From Perkinsus olseni (Eukaryota; Perkinsozoa; Perkinsida; Perkinsidae), in contig JABANP010000068.1 in NCBI GenBank assembly GCA_013115135.1, forward strand, positions 62,001 through 126,000: a DNA stretch of 64,000 nt, given 5' to 3'. This document shows, in pieces, positions 35,457-46,370 of this stretch. The stretch's first letter is position 1. The number at the start of each line of letters is the position of its first letter. A program made the position numbers and the translations under genes. The notes below the pieces were generated by a model. It saw only the letters and a program-made list of their open reading frames with translations, did no database searches and had not been told where the DNA came from.

Positions 35457-36522
35457 TCATAGACTCCTCCCCGTCTTCGGTCGGAATATCTTCATGGACG
35501 TATCTGGCCAAGGACAATGCCAATCCAAAGGCCTCCATGAGTTGTAGTACTTCCCCGAAACCATGTGGCCCTGTCGGCATGGCATTTTCCAGTACCCCTC
35601 ACCATAAGGCTTATTCTCTCTGAAATAAAGAGGGCGGTAGAGTCGATGTTGAAACCGATACTACTTGAAATCTCCAGTGTAGCGGAGACCACTAGGGAAG
35701 TGTCCAAGTTCCTGTTATCAGAGACCCTTCCTTCCATTCACCCTTCAGTGAGGACCCATCCTTATACACGTACGTTCCACTGCCGTGCTTCTGGCCCTTA
35801 CACCAATCCCCTACACAAAAGAAATTAGAAACGGTCCGCCCATTCACCACCGATCGAATGCTCTTCACACGAGAGCGGTTGTCCCGTCCAGGACGTAGAT
35901 CGCCAAGACGACACGCCGAAAACTGGACTCGCGAAGACCTACTCACCGAGTGTCTCCCTACCGGAATAGACATCACCATTATCGAACTTGTAGGTGCCCT
36001 GGCCGTGCTTCTGGCCCTCCTTGAACTGCTCCATGATACGTGCCCCCACAGAGGGGTGCACGACCTGCGAATATGTCATACCGGGCCGGTAGACATCCCA
36101 TCTACTACTTTCGTCTCCTTCGCCGTCCTCTTCACCGCTCACCACCTTCTTGCCGGTGTAAACCAAACGACCCACACCGTGCTTCTCATTCTCTTGAAAC
36201 TGGCCAGTGTAAACATCGCCATTGATATACCAGTACCTACAACGCTCAGAGATTTGTCACAGCACAGACCTTTTCTCAGGCGAACACCGCAGGCAACAGC
36301 CATCGGACTTACGTCCCTTCCCCATGCCTAACACCTTCGTCAAAGACGCCATCATAAACTTCCCCATTAGCGTACACTGCACGGCCACGACCATTGTAAT
36401 CTCTCGAAGCATGGACAACTGTGATTGCGAGCATGGTCTCCATCGATGACGCGCACCCTCTCACCTGTACCATCCTCAAGCGTGAGGCTGTACGGTGGTG
36501 TCTCTTCTCCGTCCTCTGCCAT
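35457..36522 (-). CDS. MORN-repeat protein, radial spoke head 1-like
   Basis: ATG at 36520-36522 (MAEDGEETPPYSLTLEDGT), then an intron of about 65 nt and a series of MORN repeats spread over five or so exons: YNGRGRAVYANGEVYDGVFD with EGVRHGEG; WYINGDVYTGQFQENEKHGV then GRLVYTGKK; FKEGQKHGQGTYKFDNGDVY; WCKGQKHGSGTYVYKDGSSL then KGEWKEGSLITGTWTLP; and a last exon ENKPYGEGYWKMPCRQGHMV with SGKYY. RSPH1 has the same layout: consecutive MORN repeats, then a 'GTAEL...NKNPVGPGKYVF' block followed by a Cys/His-Gly-x-Y segment, which the last exon resembles. RSPH1 is a structural part of the radial spoke head of 9+2 axonemes. A different MORN protein remains possible. Stop at 35457-35459. Confidence 0.65.
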
Positions 36523-36614
36523 GTTGGGTGATCTCTATCCATGTCGATAGCACCCGATTACCCAACGCCAACATCAGTGAGTTCAAGAGACGGCTACGAG
36601 TGCTGCCATGCACA

Positions 36615-38208
36615 TTAGGCTGCCTTGATGCGCTCCCCAACGACTAACCGTCTCGACGTCAGAGGATCCACGACGAACGTGCGCACCTTGACGAGAGACT
36701 ATCTTCTATCGAAGCTCTCGCACATACTATGTTGTTTCTGTAGCAAAAGGAGAGGACGCAGGTGGTCAGTATATACATCGGGACCAACAGAGAAAGGTAC
36801 TGCACCCAGGCGAACTTCCATGTCTCGAAGCCTTCCATCCTGTAGTATCTGAGGGCCCGAGTGACGCAACGGCGGAGACAGGTAAATAAGTACACTATTT
36901 GTTCCGGAATGACGAAAGTGATGCGGGCAGTGAAATCTGTGGTGTTATCCGCTGACGACGGATTAGACCTGACCATAGGTGAGCAGCGGACCCCGTGTTC
37001 TCACCCAAGCTGGTGTACTGATGGTCGCTCTCGATGAACAGCCTGGGGCTTACCACACATCTGGGAACACCCTGGTCCCAACGAGGGCGACCCCTTGACT
37101 GGCCTGTAGGGCGCCGAGGGCAACGAGAAAGTCATCACTCGACCCTCTTCACTAGATAGGCGGCTGCTAGCCTGCAGGTATAGACCGGAAACACCGCACG
37201 GTCACTGCTTCCACCCACTTGCCCGAGCAAGCTCTCACTGCCAGCCAGGCGGTCCTCATCGAGAGCATCTTTCTGAACTAGCTCGAGCCTCAGCCAGGCA
37301 TCGAGGCGGCTGCTGCTCGATACACCACCGGGGCGTACGAACTCGGCACCGACTACACGGGTAGCAATCGAGGGTTGAGCCCGCCACAGGGCGAAGGATA
37401 GCACTGGTTGTTCATCGAGAGCCAATGAGAGCCCGACGACCCTTCACTACCAACCTGCCGTGTGGGATGCAATCCGGCGTTTCTTAGAAAGCTCCATTCT
37501 GAACTCTCCCACGATCTGAAGACTGGTGATGTCTGACAGCATGAAGACCATCGAATTGGCACTAGCGAGCTCATCACACCCCCTCTTCCATCGGGAATTG
37601 TAACTTCTAGTTGTATCTGCTCCACATCGCCGCTCGACTGTACCGTAACATCCGATGTGTTAGCGATTGTGGTGAGGCCTAGCCCTGCACTAGCCCGAGG
37701 CTGGCCGTTCGCTAAGTAGCTGATAAGAGGGAGCTGCCTCACTGAAGTTGAGCATTAAACCCTAGTACGTAGAACGTTTCAGTGAAATTCACTACTGGTC
37801 GCTCATGATAAGTAGCCGATCTAACCCAGAGAGCGTCGCCTTGCAGTGCTAGTATAAGAGGGACCTGTGTAGTAGCAGTACGAGCCTGTCGGTGGAAAGC
37901 GATCCGTGCATGCCAGACGGGGAGTTCATGCACAACTGCAGCGACTCAGCACGTGGGATGCACCATTCCCTACGGCCTGGGGTACTCCAGAAAGACCCAG
38001 CGATCATCACTCCCACACATGGCCTAGGCACGGTACTTACCACTAAACCGATGACAGCCATCACCAACCACAGACAGTATGCGCATGAGCATCGACCTAA
38101 GGCACGGTCTCAAAGCTGAGCCAGTATCGAGGGCCTCCTACTGGTGGCGACGAAGTGGGCGGCATACGGCTCACTATGAACCTTTGCAGGAAAGAAGGGC
38201 AACATCAT
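36615..38208 (-). CDS. TMEM231: Transition-zone membrane protein TMEM231
   Basis: Exons: a first one starting at ATG 38206-38208 or 38203-38205 (MMLPFFPAKVHSEPYA), whose junction to the next is unclear; RALGRCSCAYCLWLVMAVIG (first membrane span), an intron of roughly 170 nt (gtaagtacc...ccgacag); LILALQGDALWVRSATYHER with PVVNFTETFYVLGFN; QIQLEVTIPDGRGG; SDITSLQIVGEFRMELSKK; and the C-terminal span GFETWKFAWVQYLSLLVPMY, then CYRNNI, a 29-nt intron and VKVRTFVVDPLTSRRLVVGE to the stop at 36615-36617. The pairs WLKRSSYEEQPTVRF/LWVRSATYHERPVVNF and WEMVKFAWVQYVSILL/FETWKFAWVQYLSLLV with the human protein as I recall it make the identity strong. TMEM231 belongs to the B9/MKS complex that gates the ciliary transition zone. 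It is adjacent to the RSPH1-like gene in the same orientation. Confidence 0.85.
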
Positions 38209-38312
38209 CGCAACTTGATAATAATCTTGGATGAAATCTTGAGTTCTCACCCTCACTTACGAGTCCTCAACGATAGAAGTGCATCCTGCCATTGGAAAGT
38301 CGCTCGTAGGAT

Positions 38313-39781
38313 ATGGCAGCATCACCCTTAGACGAGCTCATACCAGAACTGACTAATCTGGGGCTGGATACGTCCCGAAGAGAGGCCTGCTATGGGACGC
38401 TAGCGAGGATACTCGGAAATATTCGAGATGACCCCACTGAACCCAAATACCACACCATAAAGAAATCGGCCAAGGTGAGACGAATCTTCGAGGTTGGCCC
38501 TTGAAAGATACGAAATAGGTCAGGTTTTCGCGCGCATCAAGAATATCGATCATCGCCATTCGGCAATGCAAACTGCTTCTTCAGGTTCTCCAGAATTCCT
38601 TGTGCGATCCTCATACAGGCCAGCTGTATTCCCCGGTGAGAGGCATACTCCGAGAAGCTGGCTTTAAAGAGACCGTGGACGCTTACGTCTGGGATTCCCC
38701 TACTGACCAACAACGTGAGAACATCACTGGTATGCCACCGATCAACTCTCGCTTGCAGATGAGACCCTAATAGACGCTGCCGAGCGCATAGAGGATCTCC
38801 GCGATGCTCTAGCGGCTGCCGTCAACACCGGACCAAGTGGTAATGTGGGCACGAGTTGATTACTTGTTCTCATGCTCGACTGTCAGCTACTGGCTCTGGT
38901 ACGTTCGGTAGAAGGCCTACCACGGGACAGTCGCGGCAGTTCACTCCGCGGACGGACGTAGAGAAGAAGAGGCTCGATCACGAGAAGCAGATGAGACAGG
39001 TCAAGGAAGCCTCTCGGGATAAGTAAATTCACCACCCACTCGATGCTCAGTCCGCGACTAGCTGCGCTCTTCGTAGGTTTTATGGTTCAGCCTCTGTCTT
39101 GCCATCGGGACAAAGTGCAGAGGCACGGTCGACTACCAGTTCTGAATCGCCGGAGCCTAACGATGGCTGCCTACGGCCAACGAGCTCTGGCAAGTCCAGG
39201 CGGTCGGCATTCGATTTCGAGAGTCGTCAGGCTAGAGTGGATCGCGAACAGCGAGCTCAAGATCAGCTCACCAAGCTCAGAGAAGAGCAGCGACGGAGGT
39301 CCTGCGGGGAAGAGGCTATCGCTTAAAATTGAGGCCTCCTTTTCTACCCTCCTCCCGCGACCCATTCGGCGGCGTCTGTTTGTCTACGTAGCCATCGGTG
39401 CGGGTAGCTCTGTCGCGCCCTCCCCTTAGCTTTCAACTACGCCTATCATACTAATGTAAATGCCTGTAGCGGTGATCCCTCAGGTATCAGGAGGCAGCCG
39501 CTGACCCGCAGACCTTCAACACGTCAGCCTACCGGAAGCCTCCAAGCATAGCACCGGGTGGTAGAGAGGAAGGCAGTAGTTGGACCAGCTGGCTGCCCTT
39601 CTTCGGGGGCTCGTCATCCTCGTCGTCGCCCGGAGGTGGTAAGCTCTCTGGCTCTCTTACGTTCTTCATTGCTCACGGAATGCTAGGCGGAGGGAATGAC
39701 GACCATCGTAGAGGCGGATCTTCGGGACGCCCCAACATAAAAGGGATAGGAGACCTTCCCAAACCTCCTAGAGGGGGCTGA
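38313..39781 (+). CDS. PUB-like domain protein with Gly/Ser-rich tail
   Basis: ATG at 38313 (MAASPLDELIPELTNLGLDT). The N-terminal exon EACYGTLARILGNIRDDPTE with KYHTIKKSAK fits the start of a PUB (PNGase/UBA-UBX) domain, which in that family binds the C-terminus of the p97/CDC48 ATPase. After a roughly 45-nt intron, further helices follow (RQCKLLLQVLQNSL; GILREAGFKETVDAYVWDSP), with a frame change between them near 38540. Later exons carry DETLIDAAERIEDLRDALAA, QFTPRTDVEKKRLDHEKQMR, a Ser-rich stretch and QARVDREQRAQDQLTKLREE. An intron of about 184 nt (39299-39482) joins REEQRRR to YQEAAADPQTFNTSAYRKPP. The tail is Gly/Ser-rich and ends NIKGIGDLPKPPRGG at 39779-39781. A p97 cofactor role is inference from the PUB-like region. 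Confidence 0.5.
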
Positions 39782-39829
39782 GGTAGTGTCAGGGAATAGA
39801 CAGTAGAGTCAGCTATAGACAACTTTAGA

Positions 39830-41951
39830 ATGGACAACTATCAGTCCCTTTCTCTACCTCTCGAGGCATATGGTCGGGATACGTGCGGCTTCTCAGGTCC
39901 GGCGGCATGCTAAGCAGTCAGTAGCCCAAGCGCCTGTAGGCAACTAGCGAATGATCGCTTCGGAGCAAACCCGCGAGGGATTCCGAAACGCTGAGAAGCC
40001 AGTCGCCGTCACCTACGCGTGACAGGACTTGGGCCAAGTTTTGCTCCTCTAGCCTTGTTATGAAGCACTCCTTCGATGCGCACTTTTGTATTGCACTATT
40101 GGCATTGAGATGGTTAGGAACCGTCGGTTACTAGCGATCGACAGGCGTCTTGTGAACGCCGTCGTATCGAGGCTGTCTATACACCATTACTTGACGTTAT
40201 ATCGATTCCGAGCCGCTGTGCTCTGAGTTTAGTATTCGTGGTGGACCTGGGGGTGCAGTCGATCTTGGCCGATCCGTGGATGGTCCGATGTTCCGTCACT
40301 CCACAACTGAGCCCTTCTCTCTGCGTCTGGAGGTCATCATAAGCCTCGTTGACGCTTCTCCTGTCGGACAGCAGATGGCCCATCTCATTACCACTGACAA
40401 GGCTTGTGAGGTACGAGCCACTTCCCCGAGGCGATGATCTGACATCTGGCGTGCCTCAGCTGTCTCTCCGGCTAACTCTCATGGAGTATCCTGGTACTGG
40501 CTATAGTACCCCCCGCGGTTGACATAGATACCACTCATGTGATTGACTTTGGCGGGCGGGGGAAATCTTGGTGAGATTGCGGGAGACTTTCGGAAGGCTG
40601 TAGTGGAGCGATATTTTTCCGTCGCAGCGACTTCACGATCAAGGCGGGGGCTCCGTGGGGGTCGAACCTGTGCCTTTGTGGCTACTACTGGTAGTAGGAG
40701 GGTTCGTAAATGTTTCATAGATCCATACCGGGGCTGTAGATCGTCAATCAGCGAAGCAGGTTCTCCGGGTGGGAGAAGAGGATCAATACTTGCTCGCCAC
40801 CGGATGCTTCGACATGCGCAAGTACGTAGAGAAAGCAGTCCTCGGTCGAGCAGAAGGGGCTTCCTTTGACAAGCTCACAGTGGCATTGGCTCCTACCACT
40901 GGTGAGCTGATTGCTATCCTTCGCGGGGAGATCACGTAGCACTCGGCAGGTGCCCAACCACCTGTAGAGGTCTCTCTTTACCTTCGGATGTCGAGAGTCG
41001 GTAGCAGCAAGCCGGCTTCGAGGGCTGTTGAAGTCATCGAACCGCGCCCACCAGCGATTGTCTGTGCCACCGCCAATGTCGGGTACTGACCCCTTGGTAG
41101 AGGAGCATACAATTGAAGAAGGCCAACGGACTGCAGTCGCCTCCACAGTAGCCGAAAGAGGCGCGAGGAGCGCCGTAGCTACTACCAGCAGGGGGCAGGG
41201 ACCAGTTGAGGCAGCGACTACGAGGAGAGGGAGATCGCACAGCACCGGCCTGAGTCCCGGGAACTTGCGTCGACGGCTCTCTCGAAGTGTAGAGGAGCAG
41301 CTTAGGAGATCCACTGACAGGCATAGAGCCCAGTCAAGGAGCCTCTGTAAACTCTCGCCTGTGTTGAACATCTGCTGAATTTTCGTCTGCAGCCCGGAGG
41401 CGGTCGAGGTCACCGCCTCTCACAGCACTGCGGGAGCTAAATCGGAGAGGACGGGAGCACTTCGGCTCGGTTCTACGTAGTTCGGCGACCGTAGCCGCGC
41501 GTAGCTCCTATCGGCTCAGGTCGCAGCACGAGCGAAAAAGGCCTGCGGTTATCAGCACCTTTTGAGGCTAGCGTAGCTCCTCGGCTACCGTCAACTGCTC
41601 CCACACTTCATGATGTGCTAGCTGACGCTGATGATCAATATGGAAGGGATGGAACCGAGAGAGTAGCTGTGATTCAACTCGAGGCCGAGTCGTGTAGCCT
41701 CGCGATTGCAGATGGTCCCCCCTGCCGCGCCATCAAGGCCCACTTCGTCGCGGCGGCGAGTTCCGCTAGTGAAGACGCTGTCCCTGATAAAAGAGTTATC
41801 GGATGAGTTGGTGAAGATACAAAAGATGACCATGTCTAAACCTGCTAGCGCGGGCGAAAGGGTGACTTGTTTCTGTTGCGGAGCGGAGGTGAGCGTGGAC
41901 AGGGTTTTGAAAGTCAGTAGCGCCGTAGTAGGTACCGATCGGCAAGGCTGA
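39830..41951 (+). CDS. Unknown multi-exon protein, Arg/Ser-rich middle
   Basis: Start probably ATG 39830 (MDNYQSLSLPLEAYGRDTCG); the next 300 bp are unclear. Convincing coding pieces: GAVDLGRSVDGPMFRHSTTE with PFSLRLEVIISLVDASPVGQ; NLGEIAGDFRKAVVERYFSV; an intron of about 47 nt; VLRVGEEDQYLLATGCFDMR with YVEKAVLGRAEGASFDKLTV; VEVSLYLRMSRVGSSKPASR; an Arg/Ser-rich block (LRRRLSRSVEEQLRRSTD); a 46-nt intron (gtaaactctc...ctgcag); TLHDVLADADDQYGRDGTER; and a C-terminal LIKELSDELVKIQKM with a FCCGAEV cysteine pair ending at 41951. Single-base shifts sit at runs 41081-41083 and 41717-41722 and near 41540. I do not recognise the family. It might be more than one gene. Confidence 0.45.
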
Positions 41952-42196
41952 TGCTCACGCGAGGAAGAAATGCCTTCGAGTACTGCCTAGTGTTCTGTCG
42001 CCGACCAGTGTAGACGATCATAGGTGTCGTCGAGAATCTCGGCAAGTTTGGCGTTAGCGATATGCACTGTAAATTGACCCACATTCAATGTAACATGACA
42101 GTATCCTATACACTATGAGGCTGCTTGGAGTGGAGTATTCAAGAGTACGGGAGGCTACCGGTGTTACCCCGACTCGATTTTAGTTCTTTCTTTCCT

Positions 42197-43573
42197 ATGC
42201 ACGCTGGCTCCACAGGCGTTCTTGGGGCTACTGCCTCGTTGGTGGTTACTTGTGTGGGCGTTGGTGTATTAGGCCTTCCCAAGGTCATGCAACAGTCCGG
42301 TTGGATAGGAGGTTTTATAATTCTATTCGTAGCCGGTCTGGCATCTATGTGGATGGCTATGCATCTTTGCGATGCATGTGTAGCCCTGAAAAAAGGCAGC
42401 GAGTACCCCTCCTTCCAAGACGTGGGTATGCGTACTTTCGGGATAGCAGGCAAACTGGCTGTTGTCCTCTGTATGGATATTTTCATGGTCGGTCTTTGCG
42501 TCATTATGTTGATTCTATTCGCCCAGAACACCATGCGATTGTGGCCTGGTGGATTAACACAGGACTGGTGGGTCCTTATTTACGCTTGCCTGATGGTCCC
42601 TTTTGTGTGGATCCGCTCGATGAAGCTCATCGGTTGGCTGTCATCGGTTGGCGTCATCTCTATTATCGCTACTTGTATAGTCATCGTCATAGCCAGTGCT
42701 ACCAACGCTGTGAAGGAGGGCGATACATTGGAATATCACCTTTTCAATGACCAGCTTGGCAGCGCTATGGCAACTCTTATGACATCTTTCGGTCTCACGA
42801 GCATGCTATCAGCAGTTCTCGATGGCTTGGGAGACCCGAGTAAATTCACCAAAGCTCTCATTTGGGCTTTTGCTATAATATTCGCCGTCTACATCGGCAT
42901 CATGGCTGCTGGTTATGCGGGCTACGGTGATGGCATAGCCCAATATGGTGATATAGTGAGCGCCATTTCGACCTCTACGGGCAAGCTCAACTGGGCTGGC
43001 TATGCCATTATCGTTTGTATCTTAGTACTATGTGCTACCCATTTCCTCGCTCTCTTCACCCCAGTGGCCATGGATTGCGAGAGGCTTATCCCAGAGAAGG
43101 CTCCATTGCGTCGTCTGATATCCTACTCTATACGAACGGCCCTTGTCGCATTGTGTGCACTCCTTGCCACGGTTGTTCCTGGCGTCATGACTCTCATATC
43201 TATTCTGGGAGCTATTCTTGGGATGCCCTGTGTAAGACGATCGTAGAGCTAACGTGTGAACTCGAATGCGTGCTACTGAAAGTCCTGCAGTAGTCCTTCC
43301 GACTGTCTGGTGATGAATATATGATAATGCGGAAACGGTCGAATCTGGATCGAGCAGATAGAGCTGTGAAATCGGCAGCCTTTTACCGAGTAGATGCCGC
43401 CAAGTGATTGTGATGTGTTTCAGGTTATGTTACTTCCTCTCTTCTTTTACTGGAAGGCCTGTTTTGTCGACACTGCTGGTCTACGTTCCATCTACTCCGG
43501 GCGTATTGTTCATTTCATCGGAGAGATTCTGATTATCCTGCTCTCCATCTACACCTTAGTTTTCGGGCTGTAA
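42197..43573 (+). CDS. AAAP-family amino-acid transporter, copy 1
   Basis: ATG 42197-42199 (MHAGSTGVLGATASL) is the first in-frame ATG; upstream there is only an in-frame TTG. The protein starts into the AAAP/SLC36-SLC38 signature: SLVVTCVGVGVLGLPKVMQQ, GWIGGFIILFVAGLASMWMA, followed by about ten hydrophobic spans (VVLCMDIFMVGLCVIMLILF; WWVLIYACLMVPFVWIRSMK; MATLMTSFGLTSMLSAVLDG; WAFAIIFAVYIGIMAAGYAG). A 192-nt intron at 43232-43423 separates the last exon, VMLLPLFFYWKACFVDTAGL to LLSIYTLVFGL, stop at 43571-43573. Family members are proton- or sodium-coupled carriers of neutral amino acids in plasma or vacuolar membranes; substrate not predictable here. No frame breaks. Confidence 0.85.
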
Positions 43574-44487
43574 GTTGAAGTCTGTTGCCAGCCATCGGCC
43601 CTTGCGATCAACTTTTCGAAGAATGCGTGCTTGTCAGGTACCAAACGATTATAAGCATGTAGAAATCTACAACCGCGACCCTTCCCCTGCTAGTTACTCA
43701 CCGTTTCTGCTAATGCAACATACTTTCATCCCAAAGTCTGCCTTTTGAGTTACTTAAACGCTTCCAGGTAACCTCCCGAGTGAATAAGTATGTTGCGGCT
43801 ATTCTCGCCCAGCGTTGAGTCATTAATAGAAGCTAATCGCTGGGATCGGCTTTCGTTGGAGAAAAAGTGCCAACATCAGTGTTATACACTTCGTCAAGCG
43901 GCTCCTCCATGCTAATACAACGTACGCGGCAAGGGGTGACTGGGACAAAGTGAACACGTATCGTGTATGCGTGCTAGTTCTGCAATTTCGATCGCGCTAC
44001 TCTCGGCGCGGTTGTCTTCCTGAGTCTCTGCGCAACGACTTCATAATAGCAGCATCTGTGAGACCATACATCCTCAACAAGGACTGCTCACAATGCAATC
44101 GTGTCCTCAACAACTGTCGAATGGCATGAAGCATCTCGTCTAGGCCAGGAAGATGGACTGAGTAATCGCTGACCACCTGGGCTTGGGGGAAGATCGGCGG
44201 GTGAAGATAGGAGAATAGAGGTCGCTAGAAATGTTGCGAGGTTCGGGGGAGTTACCGATGATTCATAAGTGCCGAAGCAACCAAACGGAAGCCGAGCTTG
44301 ATCGGCAGTAAATCATGGTTTTCCGGTTCTCTGACCAGGTCGAGAAGCTCTTTAGCCAGAACATTGAATGCGAAGAGTTTATCGCAACGCAGTTTGATAT
44401 GACGGTTTCTTGAATGCAATGAGGTTGGTCCGACCAGACAACTTGCGGAGACGGTTAGCGTCTCTCGGTCTCAGTTCTGTCTCTTTT
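43574..44487. other. Intergenic between the transporter copies
   Basis: About 0.9 kb. The part just after copy 1 (from about 43637) resembles the sequence after copy 2 (from about 45932; shared caggtaccaaacgatta), so the duplicated unit includes the 3' flank. No separate gene seen. Confidence 0.5.
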
Positions 44488-45890
44488 ATGCACGCTGGCT
44501 CCACGGGCCTCATAGGGGCCACAGCCTCGTTGGTAGTTACTTGTGTAGGCATCGGTGTATTGGCCCTTCCCAAGGTCATGCAAGAGTCCGGTTGGATAGG
44601 AGGTTTTATAATTCTATTCGTAGCCGGTCTGGCATCTATGTGGATGGCTATGCATCTTTGCGATGCATGTGTGGCCCTGAAAAAAGGCAGCGAGTACCCC
44701 TCCTTCCAAGACGTGGGTATGCGTACTTTCGGGATAGCAGGCAAACTGGCTGTTGTCCTCTGTGTGGATATCTTTATGGTCGGCCTCTGCGTCATTCTCT
44801 TAATTCTGTTCGCCCAGAACACCATGCGATTGTGGCCTGTTTTAACACAGGACTGGTGGGTTCTGATTTACGCCGGCCTGATGGTCCCTTTTGTGTGGAT
44901 CCGCTCGATGAAGCTCATCGGTTGGCTGTCATCGGTTGGCGTCATCTCTATTGTCGCTACTTGTATAGTTATCGTCATAGCCAGTGCTACCAACGCTGTC
45001 AAGGAGGGCGATGCATTGGAGTATCACCTTTTCAGTGACCAGCTTGGCAGCGCCATGGCAACTCTTATGACATCCTTCGGTCTCACCAGTATGTTGTCAG
45101 CAGTTCTCAATGGCTTGGGAGACCCGAGTAAATTAAATAAAGCTATCATCTGGGCTTTTGCTATAATCTTTGCCGTGTACGTCAGCGTGATGGCTGCTGG
45201 TTATGCGGGCTACGGTGATGGCATAGCCCAATATGGTGATATAGTGAGCGCTATTTCGACCTCTACGGGCAAGCTCAACTGGGCTGGCTATTCTATCGTC
45301 GTTTGCATCTTAGTGGTGTGTGCGACGCATTTCCTCGCCCTCTTCACTCCAGTTGCCCTGGACTGCGAAAGGCTCATCCCAGAGAAGGCTCCGCTGCGCC
45401 AGTTGATGTGCTGTTGTACACGGACTGTCCTTGTGGCAGTATGTGCACTTCTTGCCACACTCGTGCCTGGCGTCACGACGTTGATATCTTTCTTGGGTGC
45501 CATTCTTGGGATGCCATGTGTAAGCAGGGGTTGTCTTGCGCTGTCGCAGCTCCTCTTATAGCCTATTTGAATGTGCATCTATGGATGTACGTGATAGCAT
45601 ATGAATGCTGTAACAGCATTGCTGTTTCATCGTGCAGGTTGTAGGAATCCTTGCCCGGTTCGACTGTGGGAATTGCAGCCGTTTGAAACGGCCCGTTTCC
45701 CGAGCCTATCGATGCCGCCAGGTCATTGAGATGTCTTCAGGTTATGTTACTTCCTCTCGTCTTTTACTGGAAGGCCTGTTTTGTCGACACTGCCGGTCTC
45801 CGTGCCATCTATTCTGGGCGTGTTGTTCCTTTCATTGGAGAGATTCTGATTATTCTACTCTCCATCTACACCTTAGTTTTCGGGCTGTAA
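44488..45890 (+). CDS. AAAP-family amino-acid transporter, copy 2
   Basis: Tandem paralog of the preceding gene with very high identity. The start is taken at ATG 44488-44490 (MHAGSTGLIGATASL) to match copy 1; an in-frame ATG at 44419 would add about 23 residues (MRLVRPDNLRRRLASLGLSS) that copy 1 lacks. Same order of spans: SLVVTCVGIGVLALPKVMQE, VVLCVDIFMVGLCVILLILF, WWVLIYAGLMVPFVWIRSMK, WAFAIIFAVYVSVMAAGYAG. The intron at 45520-45740 (221 nt) is at the same place as in copy 1. The last exon, VMLLPLVFYWKACFVDTAGL to LLSIYTLVFGL, ends at the TAA 45888-45890. Differences cluster at third codon positions, which indicates purifying selection on both copies. Confidence 0.85.
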
Positions 45891-46370
45891 GTTGATGCGG
45901 AGCTGTACGCACTGAGACTTGCCTGTTGGTCAGGTACCAAACGATTACAAGCATGTAGAAGTCATTAACAAATAACCTTTCTACAGCTACTTACTTTCCG
46001 TTTCTGTTTAGCGCAACGTACTTCCACTAAAGTCAGCCTCCGGGTTACTTTCACGCTTAATCTCAGCTCACGAGCTAACTAGTATGTTGCCCTCATTCAC
46101 CTACGTGCTCGAGTTACCTGTTGAGAGTGTTCACTGGGATATTGCAGCAGATCGCTAGTCCAAACCCGAACCCGAGCTCAGATCGCGCGTCGCAATTTGA
46201 CCAGAACAGGGCCGTGCAACGGCAAGCGTGTAATTTGAATACGGAGCTGCTGCAACTGAAAGGTTGAGTGAGAAGATTTCTGGAGACTCCTTGTGTCAAT
46301 GTCCTAATTCACCATATTCGTAGTGCAGTACGAGCTTAGTTCAGAGCAGTCCAGAACGTAGTCAAGTCAT
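45891..46370. other. Intergenic between convergent genes
   Basis: About 0.5 kb between the plus-strand transporter and the minus-strand secreted family. It begins with sequence similar to the 3' flank of transporter copy 1; nothing else seen. Confidence 0.4.

Noticed and set aside
39700..39781. Selenoprotein K-like C-terminus (Gly-rich, LPKPPRGG)
   Set aside because: No in-frame TGA followed by the GR tail, and no membrane span upstream.
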